Shown one piece after another: positions 25,813 through 34,624 of a DNA stretch of 64,000 nucleotides. Positions within the stretch are counted from its first letter, which is position 1. Each line of letters opens with the position of its first letter. The DNA is from an uncultured Oscillospiraceae bacterium (lineage in GTDB: Bacteria > Bacillota > Clostridia > Oscillospirales > Oscillospiraceae): NCBI GenBank assembly GCA_934533005.1, contig CAKTBC010000001.1, forward strand, positions 1-64,000, given 5' to 3'. Made by a program: the position numbers and the translations under genes. The notes beneath the pieces are model-generated. The model was not told where the DNA came from. It saw only the letters and a list, made by a program, of their open reading frames with translations, and searched no databases.

Positions 25813-26913
25813 ATGAAAAAGATCCAAAATATCCTGACAGCTGCGCTCTCGGCGCTCTTTCTCGGGGGCTTTCTGCTCGCGGCGATCCTGACGCCGGACA
25901 AGACCGACTCGCTCTCCGAGCGGCGCACGCTTGCCCAGCGCCCGGCGCTGCGCGCTTCGGCGGTGGCGGACGGAACGTATATGACCGCCTTCGAGAAATA
26001 CACGCTCGACCAGTTCCCGCTGCGGGACAACTTTCGTGCGCTCAAGGCGTTTTTCGCCGGGAACATCCTGAGGGAGCGGGACAACAACGGCGTATATTCT
26101 GCCGAAGATCATCTTGCGAAGCTGGACTATCCGGTGAACACCGATCTTGTCCGGCGCGCGGCGGAGCGCTTTTCCGCCGTGTATGAGACGTATTTCACCG
26201 GCGGTGACGCCAACATTTACTATACCGTTGTGCCGGACAAAAATCATTTCCTCGCCGCGCAAAACGGCTATCCCGCCATGGACTATGCGCTCCTTACCGA
26301 TACGCTGCGCGAGGGGATGCCGTTTGCAGAGTATATCGACTGTTTCGGTACGCTCTCGCTCGATAAATACTACCGCACCGATGCCCATTGGCGGCAGGAG
26401 GAGCTTGGCGAAACGGCGTCGGCAATCGCCGCGGCGATGGACGCTTCTCTTCCGGCGGAATATGAGACCGTGGATATGTCCGCCGCGTTTCGCGGCGTGT
26501 ACGCCGGGCAGTACGCGCTTCCGGTCGAGCCGGATGCGCTGCGCTATCTCACGAACGATACGATAGCGGCGCTTCGCGTGCACGACTATGAGACGGGAAA
26601 GGAGATCCCGGTCTACGATCCCGCTCTCGCCGCGGGGCGCGATGGGTATGAGATGTTCCTCGGCGGGACAAAGGCGCTGCTCACGATCGAGAATCCCGCC
26701 GCCGAGACCGACCGGGAGCTGGTGCTCTTCCGCGATTCGTTCGGCAGCAGCATCGCGCCGCTGCTCGCGCAGGGGTATGCCAAGGTGACGATCGTAGACA
26801 TCCGCTATATGGCGCCCGCGCTCATCGGGCGGTTCGTGGATCTATCGGAAGCGGACGACGTACTCTTTCTCTACAGCACCGGCGTGATCAACCACAGCGA
26901 AACGATCCAGTAA
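25813..26913 (+). CDS. DHHW-family (SGNH-like) exported protein, partner of MBOAT
   Basis: The 366-residue protein has one N-terminal membrane segment (about residues 7-25), the early motif LSERRTLAQRP typical of DHHW proteins, the Asp-His motif YRTDAHWRQEELG, and the nucleophile region LVLFRDSFGSSIAPLL. It is the extracytoplasmic acetyl-transfer partner expected for the MBOAT encoded 11 bp upstream. AGGAGG precedes the ATG at 25813. Active serine and the Asp-His pair are all present, so it should be catalytically competent. Confidence 0.87.
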   Translation: MKKIQNILTAALSALFLGGFLLAAILTPDKTDSLSERRTLAQRPALRASAVADGTYMTAFEKYTLDQFPLRDNFRALKAFFAGNILRERDNNGVYSAEDHLAKLDYPVNTDLVRRAAERFSAVYETYFTGGDANIYYTVVPDKNHFLAAQNGYPAMDYALLTDTLREGMPFAEYIDCFGTLSLDKYYRTDAHWRQEELGETASAIAAAMDASLPAEYETVDMSAAFRGVYAGQYALPVEPDALRYLTNDTIAALRVHDYETGKEIPVYDPALAAGRDGYEMFLGGTKALLTIENPAAETDRELVLFRDSFGSSIAPLLAQGYAKVTIVDIRYMAPALIGRFVDLSEADDVLFLYSTGVINHSETIQ

Positions 26914-27050
26914 AAATCCCTCCGTCAAAGCAGAGTGCTCGTAATGCTGCGGATTACGGCATCCGTTGGACAGGATCGGAACGGTATGTTTTCCTGCAAT
27001 TTCAGACTCAAGGGGATAGGAGCAGCCGGCATTAAAAAAGCAGGTGTATT

Positions 27051-27728
27051 ATGAAAAAAGACGATCGGAAGTATTATTCCGCCTATGAGGAACGCTACAA
27101 AACCGCCCATGCAAACGGTGTCAGTTGGTCAAGCAAGGTAAGTACGCCGATTGTGATGGATGTGATCGACAGGTATAGAATCCGCCGGGAGCATAAACTC
27201 CTTGAGATCGGATGCGGGGAAGGCAGAGACTCCAGGACGGTTTTGGAACATGGTTTTCCGTTAATGGCAACGGATATTTCCGAAGAAGCGATCGCATATT
27301 GCAAGCGGCAGATGCCCCGGTACGAAAACCATTTCAGCGTTTTAGACTGCTTGTCCGACGCACCGGAGGAAACGTTTGATTTCATTTTTGCCATAGCCGT
27401 TGTTCATATGCTGGTGCTTGACGCGGACAGAGATGGCTTTTATCAGTTTATCCGCAGCCACCTGACCGCAAATGGAATAGCTCTGATCTGTACAATGGGT
27501 GATGGTGAATTTGAAATGCAAAGCGACATTTCCACTGCATTTACCTTGCAGGAGAGAAACCATGATTCCGGTAAAATGATGGTTGCGGGAACATCGTGCA
27601 GGATGGTATCATGGAATACCTTTGAAGAAGAATTGACACGAAACGGCCTGACCCTCATGGAGAAAGGGATCACGAGCTCACTTCCTGACTTTAACTGCTT
27701 GATGTACGCGGTTGTTAATCGACGCTAA
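27051..27728 (+). CDS. Class I SAM-dependent methyltransferase
   Basis: The 225-residue product has motif I LLEIGCGEGRDS, an acidic motif II LMATDISEEA, and DFIFAIAVVHML followed by LTANGIALICTMGDGE. It resembles small-molecule methyltransferases; the substrate is unknown. Composition is more AT-rich than the polysaccharide genes, with codons such as AAT, ATA and TTA that neighbours avoid, suggesting recent arrival. The preceding 136 bp (26914-27050) contain no gene or clear promoter. Confidence 0.84.
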   Translation: MKKDDRKYYSAYEERYKTAHANGVSWSSKVSTPIVMDVIDRYRIRREHKLLEIGCGEGRDSRTVLEHGFPLMATDISEEAIAYCKRQMPRYENHFSVLDCLSDAPEETFDFIFAIAVVHMLVLDADRDGFYQFIRSHLTANGIALICTMGDGEFEMQSDISTAFTLQERNHDSGKMMVAGTSCRMVSWNTFEEELTRNGLTLMEKGITSSLPDFNCLMYAVVNRR

Positions 27729-27827
27729 AGTACGCACGCGGGAAATTCGGAGGGCAGATATCATAGATCGCCGGTGCCTGATACAGATGAAATTCAGAGA
27801 CGGCAAGCAAGATTTCGGATAACCAAC

Positions 27828-27857
27828 GCGGACGGCCTCCCGCGTCCGCTTTTTTTT
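27828..27857 (+). terminator. Intrinsic terminator
   Basis: GCGGACG (27828-27834) pairs with CGTCCGC (27843-27849), followed by eight T. Confidence 0.85.
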
Positions 27858-27897
27858 CGCGGAATGTATGTACCGGGATCGGCGCGGGACGGGCGCA

Positions 27898-27926
27898 TTG
27901 ACATTCCCGCTGCCGCCGGGTAAAAT
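27898..27926 (+). promoter_or_regulatory. Promoter of the repeat-protein gene
   Basis: Consensus TTGACA (27898-27903), exactly 17 bp, TAAAAT (27921-27926), 36 bp before the start. Confidence 0.8.
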
Positions 27927-27962
27927 ATAGCTGGAAATTTATGCGCATGGGAGGAACCCCCT

Positions 27963-29888
27963 ATGTCCGTACCTACCGATACCAGACGCTCCGAAAGACG
28001 CCGCGGAGGAAAAAAGCGGTGGCTTCTCATTCCGGCGATCGCCGTTATCCTTCTCGCGGCGGCGCTTGTGTGGCTCAACTCCGTCTATGTTTACGCCGGA
28101 GGCTTCCACCGCCGGGACAGCGCACAGATCGATCTGCATGGGAAAAGCATTTCGGAGCAGAAGTATCTCCGATTGAGCGAGCAGCTGCCGAACTGCGAGA
28201 TATTCTGGGATGTGCCCATCGGCGGCGGGACGTTCGGCTGCGAGAGCGAGACCATCGCGCTCACGGCGTTTTCGGAGGAGGACATTGCCCGGCTTGCCTA
28301 CTTCCCGGCGCTCACGGCACTTGATCTGACGGCGGCGGACGTAACCCCGGCGCTTTTTGACGCCGTCCACACGGCATACCCAGCGCTTTCGGTGCGCTGG
28401 AGCATCCCCATCGGCGAGGGACGGTACCCCTCCGATGCCGAGAGCATCGCGCTGACGGATTTTACGGTTTCCGAGCTGCCGCTTTTTGATTATTTCACGG
28501 CGCTGCGCGCTGCCGACGCGAGAGGGTGCACGTGCTACGACGCTATCCTCGCCCTGCGGGAAAAGTACCCGGCGCTGGAGCTGCAATGGCAGGTACCGCT
28601 CGGCGGCACGGAATATCTCGCAGACGCTGCCGAGATCGCCGTGGACGATGTGACCATCACGCCGGAGGCGCTCGCCGCGGCGCTGCGGTATCTCCCGGCG
28701 GCGGAGAGCGTGTCGTTCCCGGCGTGTCCCTGGAGCGAGACGGAAAAGGACACGCTTCGCGCGGAGTTTCCCGATATCGCGTTCATCTGGCCTGTGGAGC
28801 TCTTCGGCACGACCTACCAGAGCGACACCGCGGAGCTGAGCTTTGCCTCCCGTGCGCTTTCGGAGACGGAGCTCTCGGAGCTTTCGGAAAAGCTCGTCTC
28901 CCTGCCGAAGCTCGCGCGCGTCGATCTCACCGATACAGGCGTTACCCTGGAACAGATGACGCCGATCTGCGAGAAGTATCCGGCGGTCGATTTCGTGTTT
29001 TCGTTTGAACTGTTCGGCGTGCCGATCCGTTCCGATGATACGCTCGTGGATTTTACCGGCATCACAATGGACTCTGCCGAGGCGGTGGAGAGCATTCTCC
29101 CCGTGATGCACCATCTCGAAAAGGTCGATATGTCCGACTGCGGCTTTTCCGATGAGGAAATGGACGCGCTGAACAAAAAATATGAGAACGTGCGCTTCGT
29201 ATGGACGCTGCACATCACGCACTACGATATCCGCACCGATACGACGTATTTCCGCGCCTCTTCGCGCTATTACGGATACTTCACGAGCGAGTCTGTCAAG
29301 CGCCTCGCCTACTGCCCGGATATGATCGCGCTCGATCTCGGCCACCGGCCGATCGAGGATCTGAGCTTCCTCTATGAGATGCCCAAGCTCAAATATCTGG
29401 TGCTGCTCGACTGCCACGCGCTTGATCTCTCGCCGATCGCCTCGTGCGACGAGCTCATCTGGCTGGAGCTCAACCGCGCCTATACGACCAGCATTGCCCC
29501 GCTCAAGAACTGCAAGGGCCTGCGCGATCTGAACATCACGTGCATGACGCTCCTCCAGCCGGAGGATACGTTCGCAACGCTGATGGAAATGGATCAGCTC
29601 GAGCGCGTGTGGTTCAGCTACGGCGTGCTCACCGGGGCGGAGCAGCAGCGGCTTCAGGAGGCGCACCCGGACATCGTGTACCACGGCGTGGAGGGCTGGC
29701 TGCAATCCAACGAGGATCCCTGGCGGTACGATCAGGATTACTACGACATGCGCGACGCGCTCGGCCATATGTTCTATATGAACGGCACCGGCATCATCAC
29801 CTATAAGATGATCGACGGCGTCCGGTACGAGCTCGATCCGGAGTTCATCGCAACGATGGATTGGGGCGAGCACGACAAAGACCGGTGA
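27963..29888 (+). CDS. Membrane-anchored surface protein with six leucine-rich-like tandem repeats
   Basis: The 641-residue protein has a basic cytoplasmic tail and one membrane helix (about residues 20-38), so the bulk is extracellular. Residues about 75-450 are built of six units starting near 75, 139, 202, 269, 339 and 407. Each begins with a (Y/F)P-hydrophobic-x-W or F strand, continues with a V/E-P/L-x-G turn and an Asp-rich SDAE-like step, and ends in a leucine-rich stretch such as YFPALTALDL or LPKLARVDL. From about 445 to 550 the pattern becomes a classical LRR (LKYLVLLDCHALDLSPI). A C-terminal aromatic tail follows. Its own promoter precedes it. A binding or scaffold role in wall-polymer assembly is only a guess from location. 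Confidence 0.8.
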   Translation: MSVPTDTRRSERRRGGKKRWLLIPAIAVILLAAALVWLNSVYVYAGGFHRRDSAQIDLHGKSISEQKYLRLSEQLPNCEIFWDVPIGGGTFGCESETIALTAFSEEDIARLAYFPALTALDLTAADVTPALFDAVHTAYPALSVRWSIPIGEGRYPSDAESIALTDFTVSELPLFDYFTALRAADARGCTCYDAILALREKYPALELQWQVPLGGTEYLADAAEIAVDDVTITPEALAAALRYLPAAESVSFPACPWSETEKDTLRAEFPDIAFIWPVELFGTTYQSDTAELSFASRALSETELSELSEKLVSLPKLARVDLTDTGVTLEQMTPICEKYPAVDFVFSFELFGVPIRSDDTLVDFTGITMDSAEAVESILPVMHHLEKVDMSDCGFSDEEMDALNKKYENVRFVWTLHITHYDIRTDTTYFRASSRYYGYFTSESVKRLAYCPDMIALDLGHRPIEDLSFLYEMPKLKYLVLLDCHALDLSPIASCDELIWLELNRAYTTSIAPLKNCKGLRDLNITCMTLLQPEDTFATLMEMDQLERVWFSYGVLTGAEQQRLQEAHPDIVYHGVEGWLQSNEDPWRYDQDYYDMRDALGHMFYMNGTGIITYKMIDGVRYELDPEFIATMDWGEHDKDR

Positions 29889-29932
29889 TGACCGTTCCGG
29901 ACGTTTTTCGGCCGGATTTCCCGCGGAAAACC

Positions 29933-29961
29933 TTGCTCTTTACGCCCTTATCTGATACAAT
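29933..29961 (+). promoter_or_regulatory. Promoter of the main polysaccharide operon, nested in a terminator
   Basis: TTGCTC (29933-29938), 17-bp spacer, TACAAT (29956-29961). The spacer is largely the 5' arm of the upstream gene's terminator and the -10 box is in its loop. RNA starting about 29968 would contain only the 3' arm. Confidence 0.65.
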
Positions 29962-29981
29962 ATTCAGATAAGGGCATTTTT
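29944..29981 (+). terminator. Intrinsic terminator of the repeat-protein gene
   Basis: GCCCTTATCTGA (29944-29955) pairs with TCAGATAAGGGC (29964-29975), then ATTTTTA. The loop TACAATAT includes the downstream promoter's -10. Confidence 0.85.
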
Positions 29982-30011
29982 ACGAAATCACCTTGAGATC
30001 GGGAGAAAAGA

Positions 30012-31406
30012 ATGAAAAAATCTTCCCATACCGGGCAGGCGGCGCTCGGCGCGCTGCTCGAAGTTTCGCTGGCGCTTGTTCCGGCGCTGCTGTTTTACTA
30101 TACTTATATCCACCATTACCCGGCCGCCAACTTCTATCTGAAGGGCAATGTGCTGTTTTTCGTTGTCTATTCGGCGATCCTTGTGCTGTTCATGACGATC
30201 TACGGCAGCTTCAGCGTCCGAAAGTACCGCACGAGAGAGCTCGTGTTTGCCTTCGGCCTTTCCAGCTTCTTCACGGACGCTATCGCCTATTTCCTCATGT
30301 GCATGATCGCGAAAGCGCTCCTTCCGCCGAAGTATGTCATCTTCACGCTGCTCGCGCAGTGCCTGATTGAGACGGGGATATTCATTCTCGCCCGCATTCT
30401 GGCCGACCGGCTGGAGCCGACAACGCCCGCGCTGCTCATCGTGACGGAAAAAGACGCCGAAGAGAGCGTCCGCAATAAGTTTGACCGCCGCCGCACGCGC
30501 TATTATATCGATCGCGTCGTTTCCACGGATCTGCCGTGGGATGAGCTTTGCGAAATCATGCGCTCCTATGGCACCGTTGTGCTCCTGCCGATGGAAAAGG
30601 AGCTTCGCTGCCGCATCATGGACGACTGCTTCTGGCACGGCGTGGAGGTTTTGCTCAAACCTGATATGCAGGACATCATGGTAAACTGTGCCGACACGGT
30701 CATCATGAGCGATGTGCCGCTCTATGCCGTGCACACCGGCAACCACGACCGCGGGTATCTGACCGCGAAGCGCGTGCTGGATATTGTCGCCTCCGTGTGC
30801 GGGCTCATCGTCTGCAGCCCGATCTTCCTCGCCGCGGCCATCGCCATCAAGATCCAGGACGGCGGGCCGGTATTTTACCGGCAGAAGCGGCTCACGCTGG
30901 GCGGAAAGCCGTTTTATCTCACCAAGTTCCGCAGCATGGTCGTGAACGCGGAATCCGCCACCGGCGCGGTGTTGGCGGGCAAAAAGGATTCCCGTATCAC
31001 GAAGGTGGGCGCGTTTCTGCGCGCCACGCGCATCGACGAGCTGCCGCAGCTCCTCAACATTCTCAGCGGCGATATGACGCTCGTCGGCCCGCGTCCGGAG
31101 CGCCCGGAGTTTTACGAAAAATACTGTGCGGAGTACCCGGAGTTTGCCTACCGCCTGCGGGCGAAGGCCGGCCTTACTGGCTACGCCCAGCTTTACGGCA
31201 AATACAACACCACCTTTGCCGACAAGGCGCTTCTGGATATGTACTACATCCAGAAGGCGTCCTTCCTCTGGGATCTGCAGCTTATTTTCTATACGCTGAA
31301 GATCATCTTCGTCAAGGAGAGCACCGAGGGCGTGGACTCGCCCGCGAACAGCGCCCCGGCGCCGGATAAAGCAAAGCGCGAAACCAAAGAGAAGACGACC
31401 GTATGA
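30012..31406 (+). CDS. Undecaprenyl-phosphate sugar-1-phosphate transferase (polyprenyl glycosylphosphotransferase)
   Basis: This enzyme starts repeat-unit synthesis by moving a sugar-1-phosphate from a UDP-sugar to undecaprenyl phosphate at the inner membrane face. The 464-residue product has four N-terminal membrane helices, a cytoplasmic nucleotide-fold segment, a fifth helix, and the C-terminal catalytic domain with KRVLDIVASVCGLIVCSP, FYRQKRLTLGGKPFYLTKFR, DELPQLLNILSGDMTLVGPRP and GLTGYAQLYGKYN. It is the first gene of the operon; GGGAG precedes its start. The sugar cannot be fixed from sequence. Confidence 0.95.
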   Translation: MKKSSHTGQAALGALLEVSLALVPALLFYYTYIHHYPAANFYLKGNVLFFVVYSAILVLFMTIYGSFSVRKYRTRELVFAFGLSSFFTDAIAYFLMCMIAKALLPPKYVIFTLLAQCLIETGIFILARILADRLEPTTPALLIVTEKDAEESVRNKFDRRRTRYYIDRVVSTDLPWDELCEIMRSYGTVVLLPMEKELRCRIMDDCFWHGVEVLLKPDMQDIMVNCADTVIMSDVPLYAVHTGNHDRGYLTAKRVLDIVASVCGLIVCSPIFLAAAIAIKIQDGGPVFYRQKRLTLGGKPFYLTKFRSMVVNAESATGAVLAGKKDSRITKVGAFLRATRIDELPQLLNILSGDMTLVGPRPERPEFYEKYCAEYPEFAYRLRAKAGLTGYAQLYGKYNTTFADKALLDMYYIQKASFLWDLQLIFYTLKIIFVKESTEGVDSPANSAPAPDKAKRETKEKTTV

Positions 31407-31431
31407 GCATCACAAAAGCGGGGGAGGCCGG

Positions 31432-32223
31432 ATGCTGAACGCCATGGAAGAAACGAAGAAAATGCCGCTCGTGTCGGTGATCATGCCGGCCTATAAATGC
31501 TCCGTGCTTCTCCGGGAGAGCGCGGCATCGGTACAGGCGCAGACGATGCCGGACTGGGAGCTTCTTATCGTGGACGACTGCTCCCCGGACGATACCTATG
31601 ATACGGCGCGCTCTCTCGCCTCGCAGGATCCACGCATCCGCGCGTTTCAAACGCCGGGCAACGCCGGGCCGGGCGAGGCACGCAACATTGCGCTCTCCCA
31701 CGCCCGCGGAAAATACGCGGCGTTTCTGGACAGCGACGATCTCTGGCTCCCGGAAAAGCTCGAGCGGCAGATCGCCTTCATGGAGGAGAAAAATGCGCGC
31801 TTTTCCTGCACGGCGTACGACCGTGTGGACGAATCGGGCGCGCTTCTCAGGCGCGTCTGGCCGTTTCCCGAGGCGGATTACCGAAAGGTGCTGTACACCG
31901 GCAACCCTGTGGGGAACTCCACGGCGATGTTCCTTCGCGAGGGGCTGGAAGAGCTCCGTGTGCCGCCGATCCGCAAGCGAAACGACTTTGCCCTGTGGCT
32001 GAAGATCCTGCACACCGTTCCGAAGGTGTACGGCCTGCAGGAGCCGCTGGCCGTTTACCGGGTGAGAAAATCCTCCGTTTCATCGAATAAGAAAAAGCTG
32101 ATCGCGTACCAGTGGAAGCTGTACCGGCAGATCGAAGGGCTGGGCGTGGCCCGCTCGTCGCTCGCCATGGCGGGCGTGTTCTGGTGCAAGCTGACGCACC
32201 CGACGTGGCACGAGCACCGGTAA
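31432..32223 (+). CDS. Family 2 glycosyltransferase
   Basis: The 263-residue protein has the GT-A fold opening PLVSVIMPAYKCSVLL, the nucleotide-binding DDCSPDDTYD, the acceptor-side PGEARNIAL and the metal-binding DSDDLWLPEKLE. It adds one sugar to the lipid-linked repeat unit on the cytoplasmic face. Two in-frame ATGs at 31432 and 31444 compete; GGGGGAGG is only 4 bp from the first and 16 bp from the second, so the exact start is unsure. Donor and acceptor are unknown. Confidence 0.92.
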   Translation: MLNAMEETKKMPLVSVIMPAYKCSVLLRESAASVQAQTMPDWELLIVDDCSPDDTYDTARSLASQDPRIRAFQTPGNAGPGEARNIALSHARGKYAAFLDSDDLWLPEKLERQIAFMEEKNARFSCTAYDRVDESGALLRRVWPFPEADYRKVLYTGNPVGNSTAMFLREGLEELRVPPIRKRNDFALWLKILHTVPKVYGLQEPLAVYRVRKSSVSSNKKKLIAYQWKLYRQIEGLGVARSSLAMAGVFWCKLTHPTWHEHR

Positions 32224-32254
32224 ATCGCGAAAACTATACTTCAGGGAGAAAGCT

Positions 32255-33382
32255 ATGGCTAAGACAAGAGTCTGCCACCTTACCAGCGTACACAACAGCG
32301 ACGATACGCGTGTATTTCATAAAGAATGCGTTTCTCTTGCCCGCGCCGGGTATGATGTAACGCTCGTCGCCCCCGGCGAGAGTCGGGAGGACGAAGGCGT
32401 GCACGTTGTCGGTGTGGGCGAAAAGCCCGCCGGCTCGCTCCGGCGTATCCTGTCCACCTTTCCGAAGCACGCCTATGAAACGGCGCTCGCGCTCGACTGC
32501 GAGCTTTACCATCTGCACGACCCGGAGCTGCTGCCGTTTGCGCTGCGGCTGAAAAAGCACGGGAAAACGGTCGTTTTTGACAGCCACGAGTTTTATGCGA
32601 TGCAGCTTCAATGCCGGGGGTACATCCCGAAGCCGTGCAAAAAAGCCGTATCCGCGCTCTACGGCGCATACGAGGCGAGCGTATTCCAAAAGCTCGACGC
32701 GGTCATCATCCCCTGCACCTCCTACGGAAAGAACCCGTTTGAAAACTGCGCGAAGCGCACCGTGATCCTCGATAATCTCCCGGACATCGACCGCTTCCCG
32801 CCGCCGGAAAAGCCGTATGCAGACGCGGAAAACGCCGTTGGCTACGTCGGCAGTCTGACAGCCGCGCGGGGCGTGACGAATCTCGTCCGTGCGTGCGCGC
32901 TGGCCGGGGCGCGGCTGCGTCTGGCCGGGCCCATTCTGCCGTCGTATCTCGATGAGCTGAAGAGAATGCCGGAGTTTTCCTGCGTGGACTATGCCGGAGC
33001 CATCCCGTATGATGCCGTGCCGGAGTACTGCCGTCATTTTGCCGTCGGCATGGCGACGCTTTTGAACATCCACCAGTATGTCTGCACCGATAATCTCCCC
33101 ACCAAGGTCTTTGAATATATGGGCGCGGGTCTCCCATCCATCGTTTCCGACACGCTCTCGGCCCGGGAGCTCGCAGAGAAGTTTGACTGCTGCGTCTGCG
33201 TCGATCCGGATAAGCCGGAGGAGATCGCCGCTGCCATCCGCTTGCTGCTGGACGATCCCGAGCGCCGCGCTCTCATGGGCGAGCGCGGCTACGGCGCGCT
33301 GCAAAGCCGCTTCAACTGGCAGACCGAGGCAAAAAAGCTCCTGACGCTCTATGAAGAACTGCTTTCCGCAAAAGGAGAATGA
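32255..33382 (+). CDS. Family 4-like glycosyltransferase
   Basis: The 375-residue product has a GT-B fold: N-terminal acceptor half from VCHLTSVHNSDDTRVFHKEC with YHLHDPELLPFAL and FDSHEFYA, then a donor-binding half with VGYVGSLTAARGVTNLV and the C-terminal KVFEYMGAGLPSIVSD motif. The C-terminal EYMGAGLP region binds the sugar nucleotide. It begins about 30 bp after the previous gene and is 3 bp from the next, within the same operon. Specificity is unknown. Confidence 0.9.
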   Translation: MAKTRVCHLTSVHNSDDTRVFHKECVSLARAGYDVTLVAPGESREDEGVHVVGVGEKPAGSLRRILSTFPKHAYETALALDCELYHLHDPELLPFALRLKKHGKTVVFDSHEFYAMQLQCRGYIPKPCKKAVSALYGAYEASVFQKLDAVIIPCTSYGKNPFENCAKRTVILDNLPDIDRFPPPEKPYADAENAVGYVGSLTAARGVTNLVRACALAGARLRLAGPILPSYLDELKRMPEFSCVDYAGAIPYDAVPEYCRHFAVGMATLLNIHQYVCTDNLPTKVFEYMGAGLPSIVSDTLSARELAEKFDCCVCVDPDKPEEIAAAIRLLLDDPERRALMGERGYGALQSRFNWQTEAKKLLTLYEELLSAKGE

Positions 33383-33385
33383 CCC

Positions 33386-34615
33386 ATGCTGGAAGGATCC
33401 ATCTATCGCCGCATCCGCGCGGAGTACGGTTTTCCCGCCTATATTTTTGACTCCGGCCGCTTTTGTGAGAACTACCGTCTGCTGACGGAGGGCATGAGCG
33501 CCGTCTATGCGCCCTACCGCGCGGCATATTCCTATAAAACCAACTATACGCCCCGCATCGTTTCGCTCGTGCATTCGCTCGGCGGCATGGCGGAGGTCGT
33601 CTCCGGTATGGAGTACGGCCTCGCGCGGCGCATCGGCAACGCGCCGGAGAACATCCTCTTCAACGGGCCGTGCAAGGGCGCGGACGGTATCGCCGCCCTG
33701 CTCGAGGGCGCATGCGTCATCATCGATAACGAAGAGGAGCTCACCGCGGTGCTTCGTGCCGCCGTGGCGCACCCGGAGCGGCTCTGCCATGCGGCGCTGC
33801 GGCTGCACGTGGATATCGGCAGCGGCAAGCCCTCGCGCTTTGGGCTGCGCGCCGAACCGGAGTATCTCCGCGCTATCGCCGCGCGGCTGCGCGCGGTGGG
33901 GAACCTCGCCTTTGACGGCATCCAGTGCCACATCAGCGGCAGCCGCAGTATTGCCGGTTGGGAGAGCCGCGCAAGAGTCATGCTCGCGCTCGCCCGCGAG
34001 CTGTTCCCGGATGCGCCGCCGAAATTCATCGATCTCGGCAGCGGCATGTTCGGCCGCCTGCCGGAGGAAATGCGCGCCTCATTCGGCCAGAGCATCCCGA
34101 CGTTTGCCGAGTACGGCGCGGCGGTCGGCGCCCTGTTTCAGGCGCAGTACGGCGCGCTGCCGGAGAGCGAGCGCCCGGTGCTCATCACGGAGCCCGGCAC
34201 CACGCTCGTGGCCGACACGATGCAGTTCGCCGCGCCCGTAACGGCGATCAAATCCCTGCCGGGGAACGACTGCGCGGTGCTCGATGCGAGCATCCACACC
34301 GCCGGCGTCATCTCGCAGATGCGAAATCTCCCCCTGCTCGTGCTCGACGCGGAAACGCCGCGGGAAAATCTGAACTTCACCGGCTACACCTGCCTGGAAT
34401 ATGACATCCTGTACCGGGGCTACACCGGACCGCTGGACGTTGGGAGCGGAGTGATCTTCGATAATATCGGCTCCTATTCCAACGTTCTCAAGCCGCCGTT
34501 TATCCACCCGGACGTGCCGATGGTTGAATACCGCAGAAGCGACGATTCCCTGCGCCTTATCAAGCGGGCGCAGACGGCGGAGGAGATCTTCGCACAGTAT
34601 GTTTTCGAGGAGTAA
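33386..34615 (+). CDS. Fold type III PLP-dependent decarboxylase-like enzyme in a polysaccharide operon
   Basis: The 409-residue product is related to diaminopimelate/ornithine-type decarboxylases. The PLP lysine is K51 in YSYKTNYTP, H182 lies in CHISGSRS, and the second-subunit catalytic Cys and Asp are in TCLEYD (C336, D340) with Y364 in GSYSNVLKPPF. Two usual motifs are altered: the glycine triplet is LGSG and EPGR is EPGT. It is therefore active-looking but not a housekeeping LysA. Neighbours are an ATP-grasp ligase and a PIG-L deacetylase, so it may make an amino-acid-derived substituent for the polymer (inference). Confidence 0.83.
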   Translation: MLEGSIYRRIRAEYGFPAYIFDSGRFCENYRLLTEGMSAVYAPYRAAYSYKTNYTPRIVSLVHSLGGMAEVVSGMEYGLARRIGNAPENILFNGPCKGADGIAALLEGACVIIDNEEELTAVLRAAVAHPERLCHAALRLHVDIGSGKPSRFGLRAEPEYLRAIAARLRAVGNLAFDGIQCHISGSRSIAGWESRARVMLALARELFPDAPPKFIDLGSGMFGRLPEEMRASFGQSIPTFAEYGAAVGALFQAQYGALPESERPVLITEPGTTLVADTMQFAAPVTAIKSLPGNDCAVLDASIHTAGVISQMRNLPLLVLDAETPRENLNFTGYTCLEYDILYRGYTGPLDVGSGVIFDNIGSYSNVLKPPFIHPDVPMVEYRRSDDSLRLIKRAQTAEEIFAQYVFEE

Positions 34616-34624
34616 GAAAGAGCT

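Noticed and set aside
27712..27727. 15-base match TTGTTAATCGACGCT shared with the MITE end at 17332-17347
   Set aside because: It lies inside a coding sequence, has no matching partner end nearby, and a match this short can occur by chance in 64 kb.
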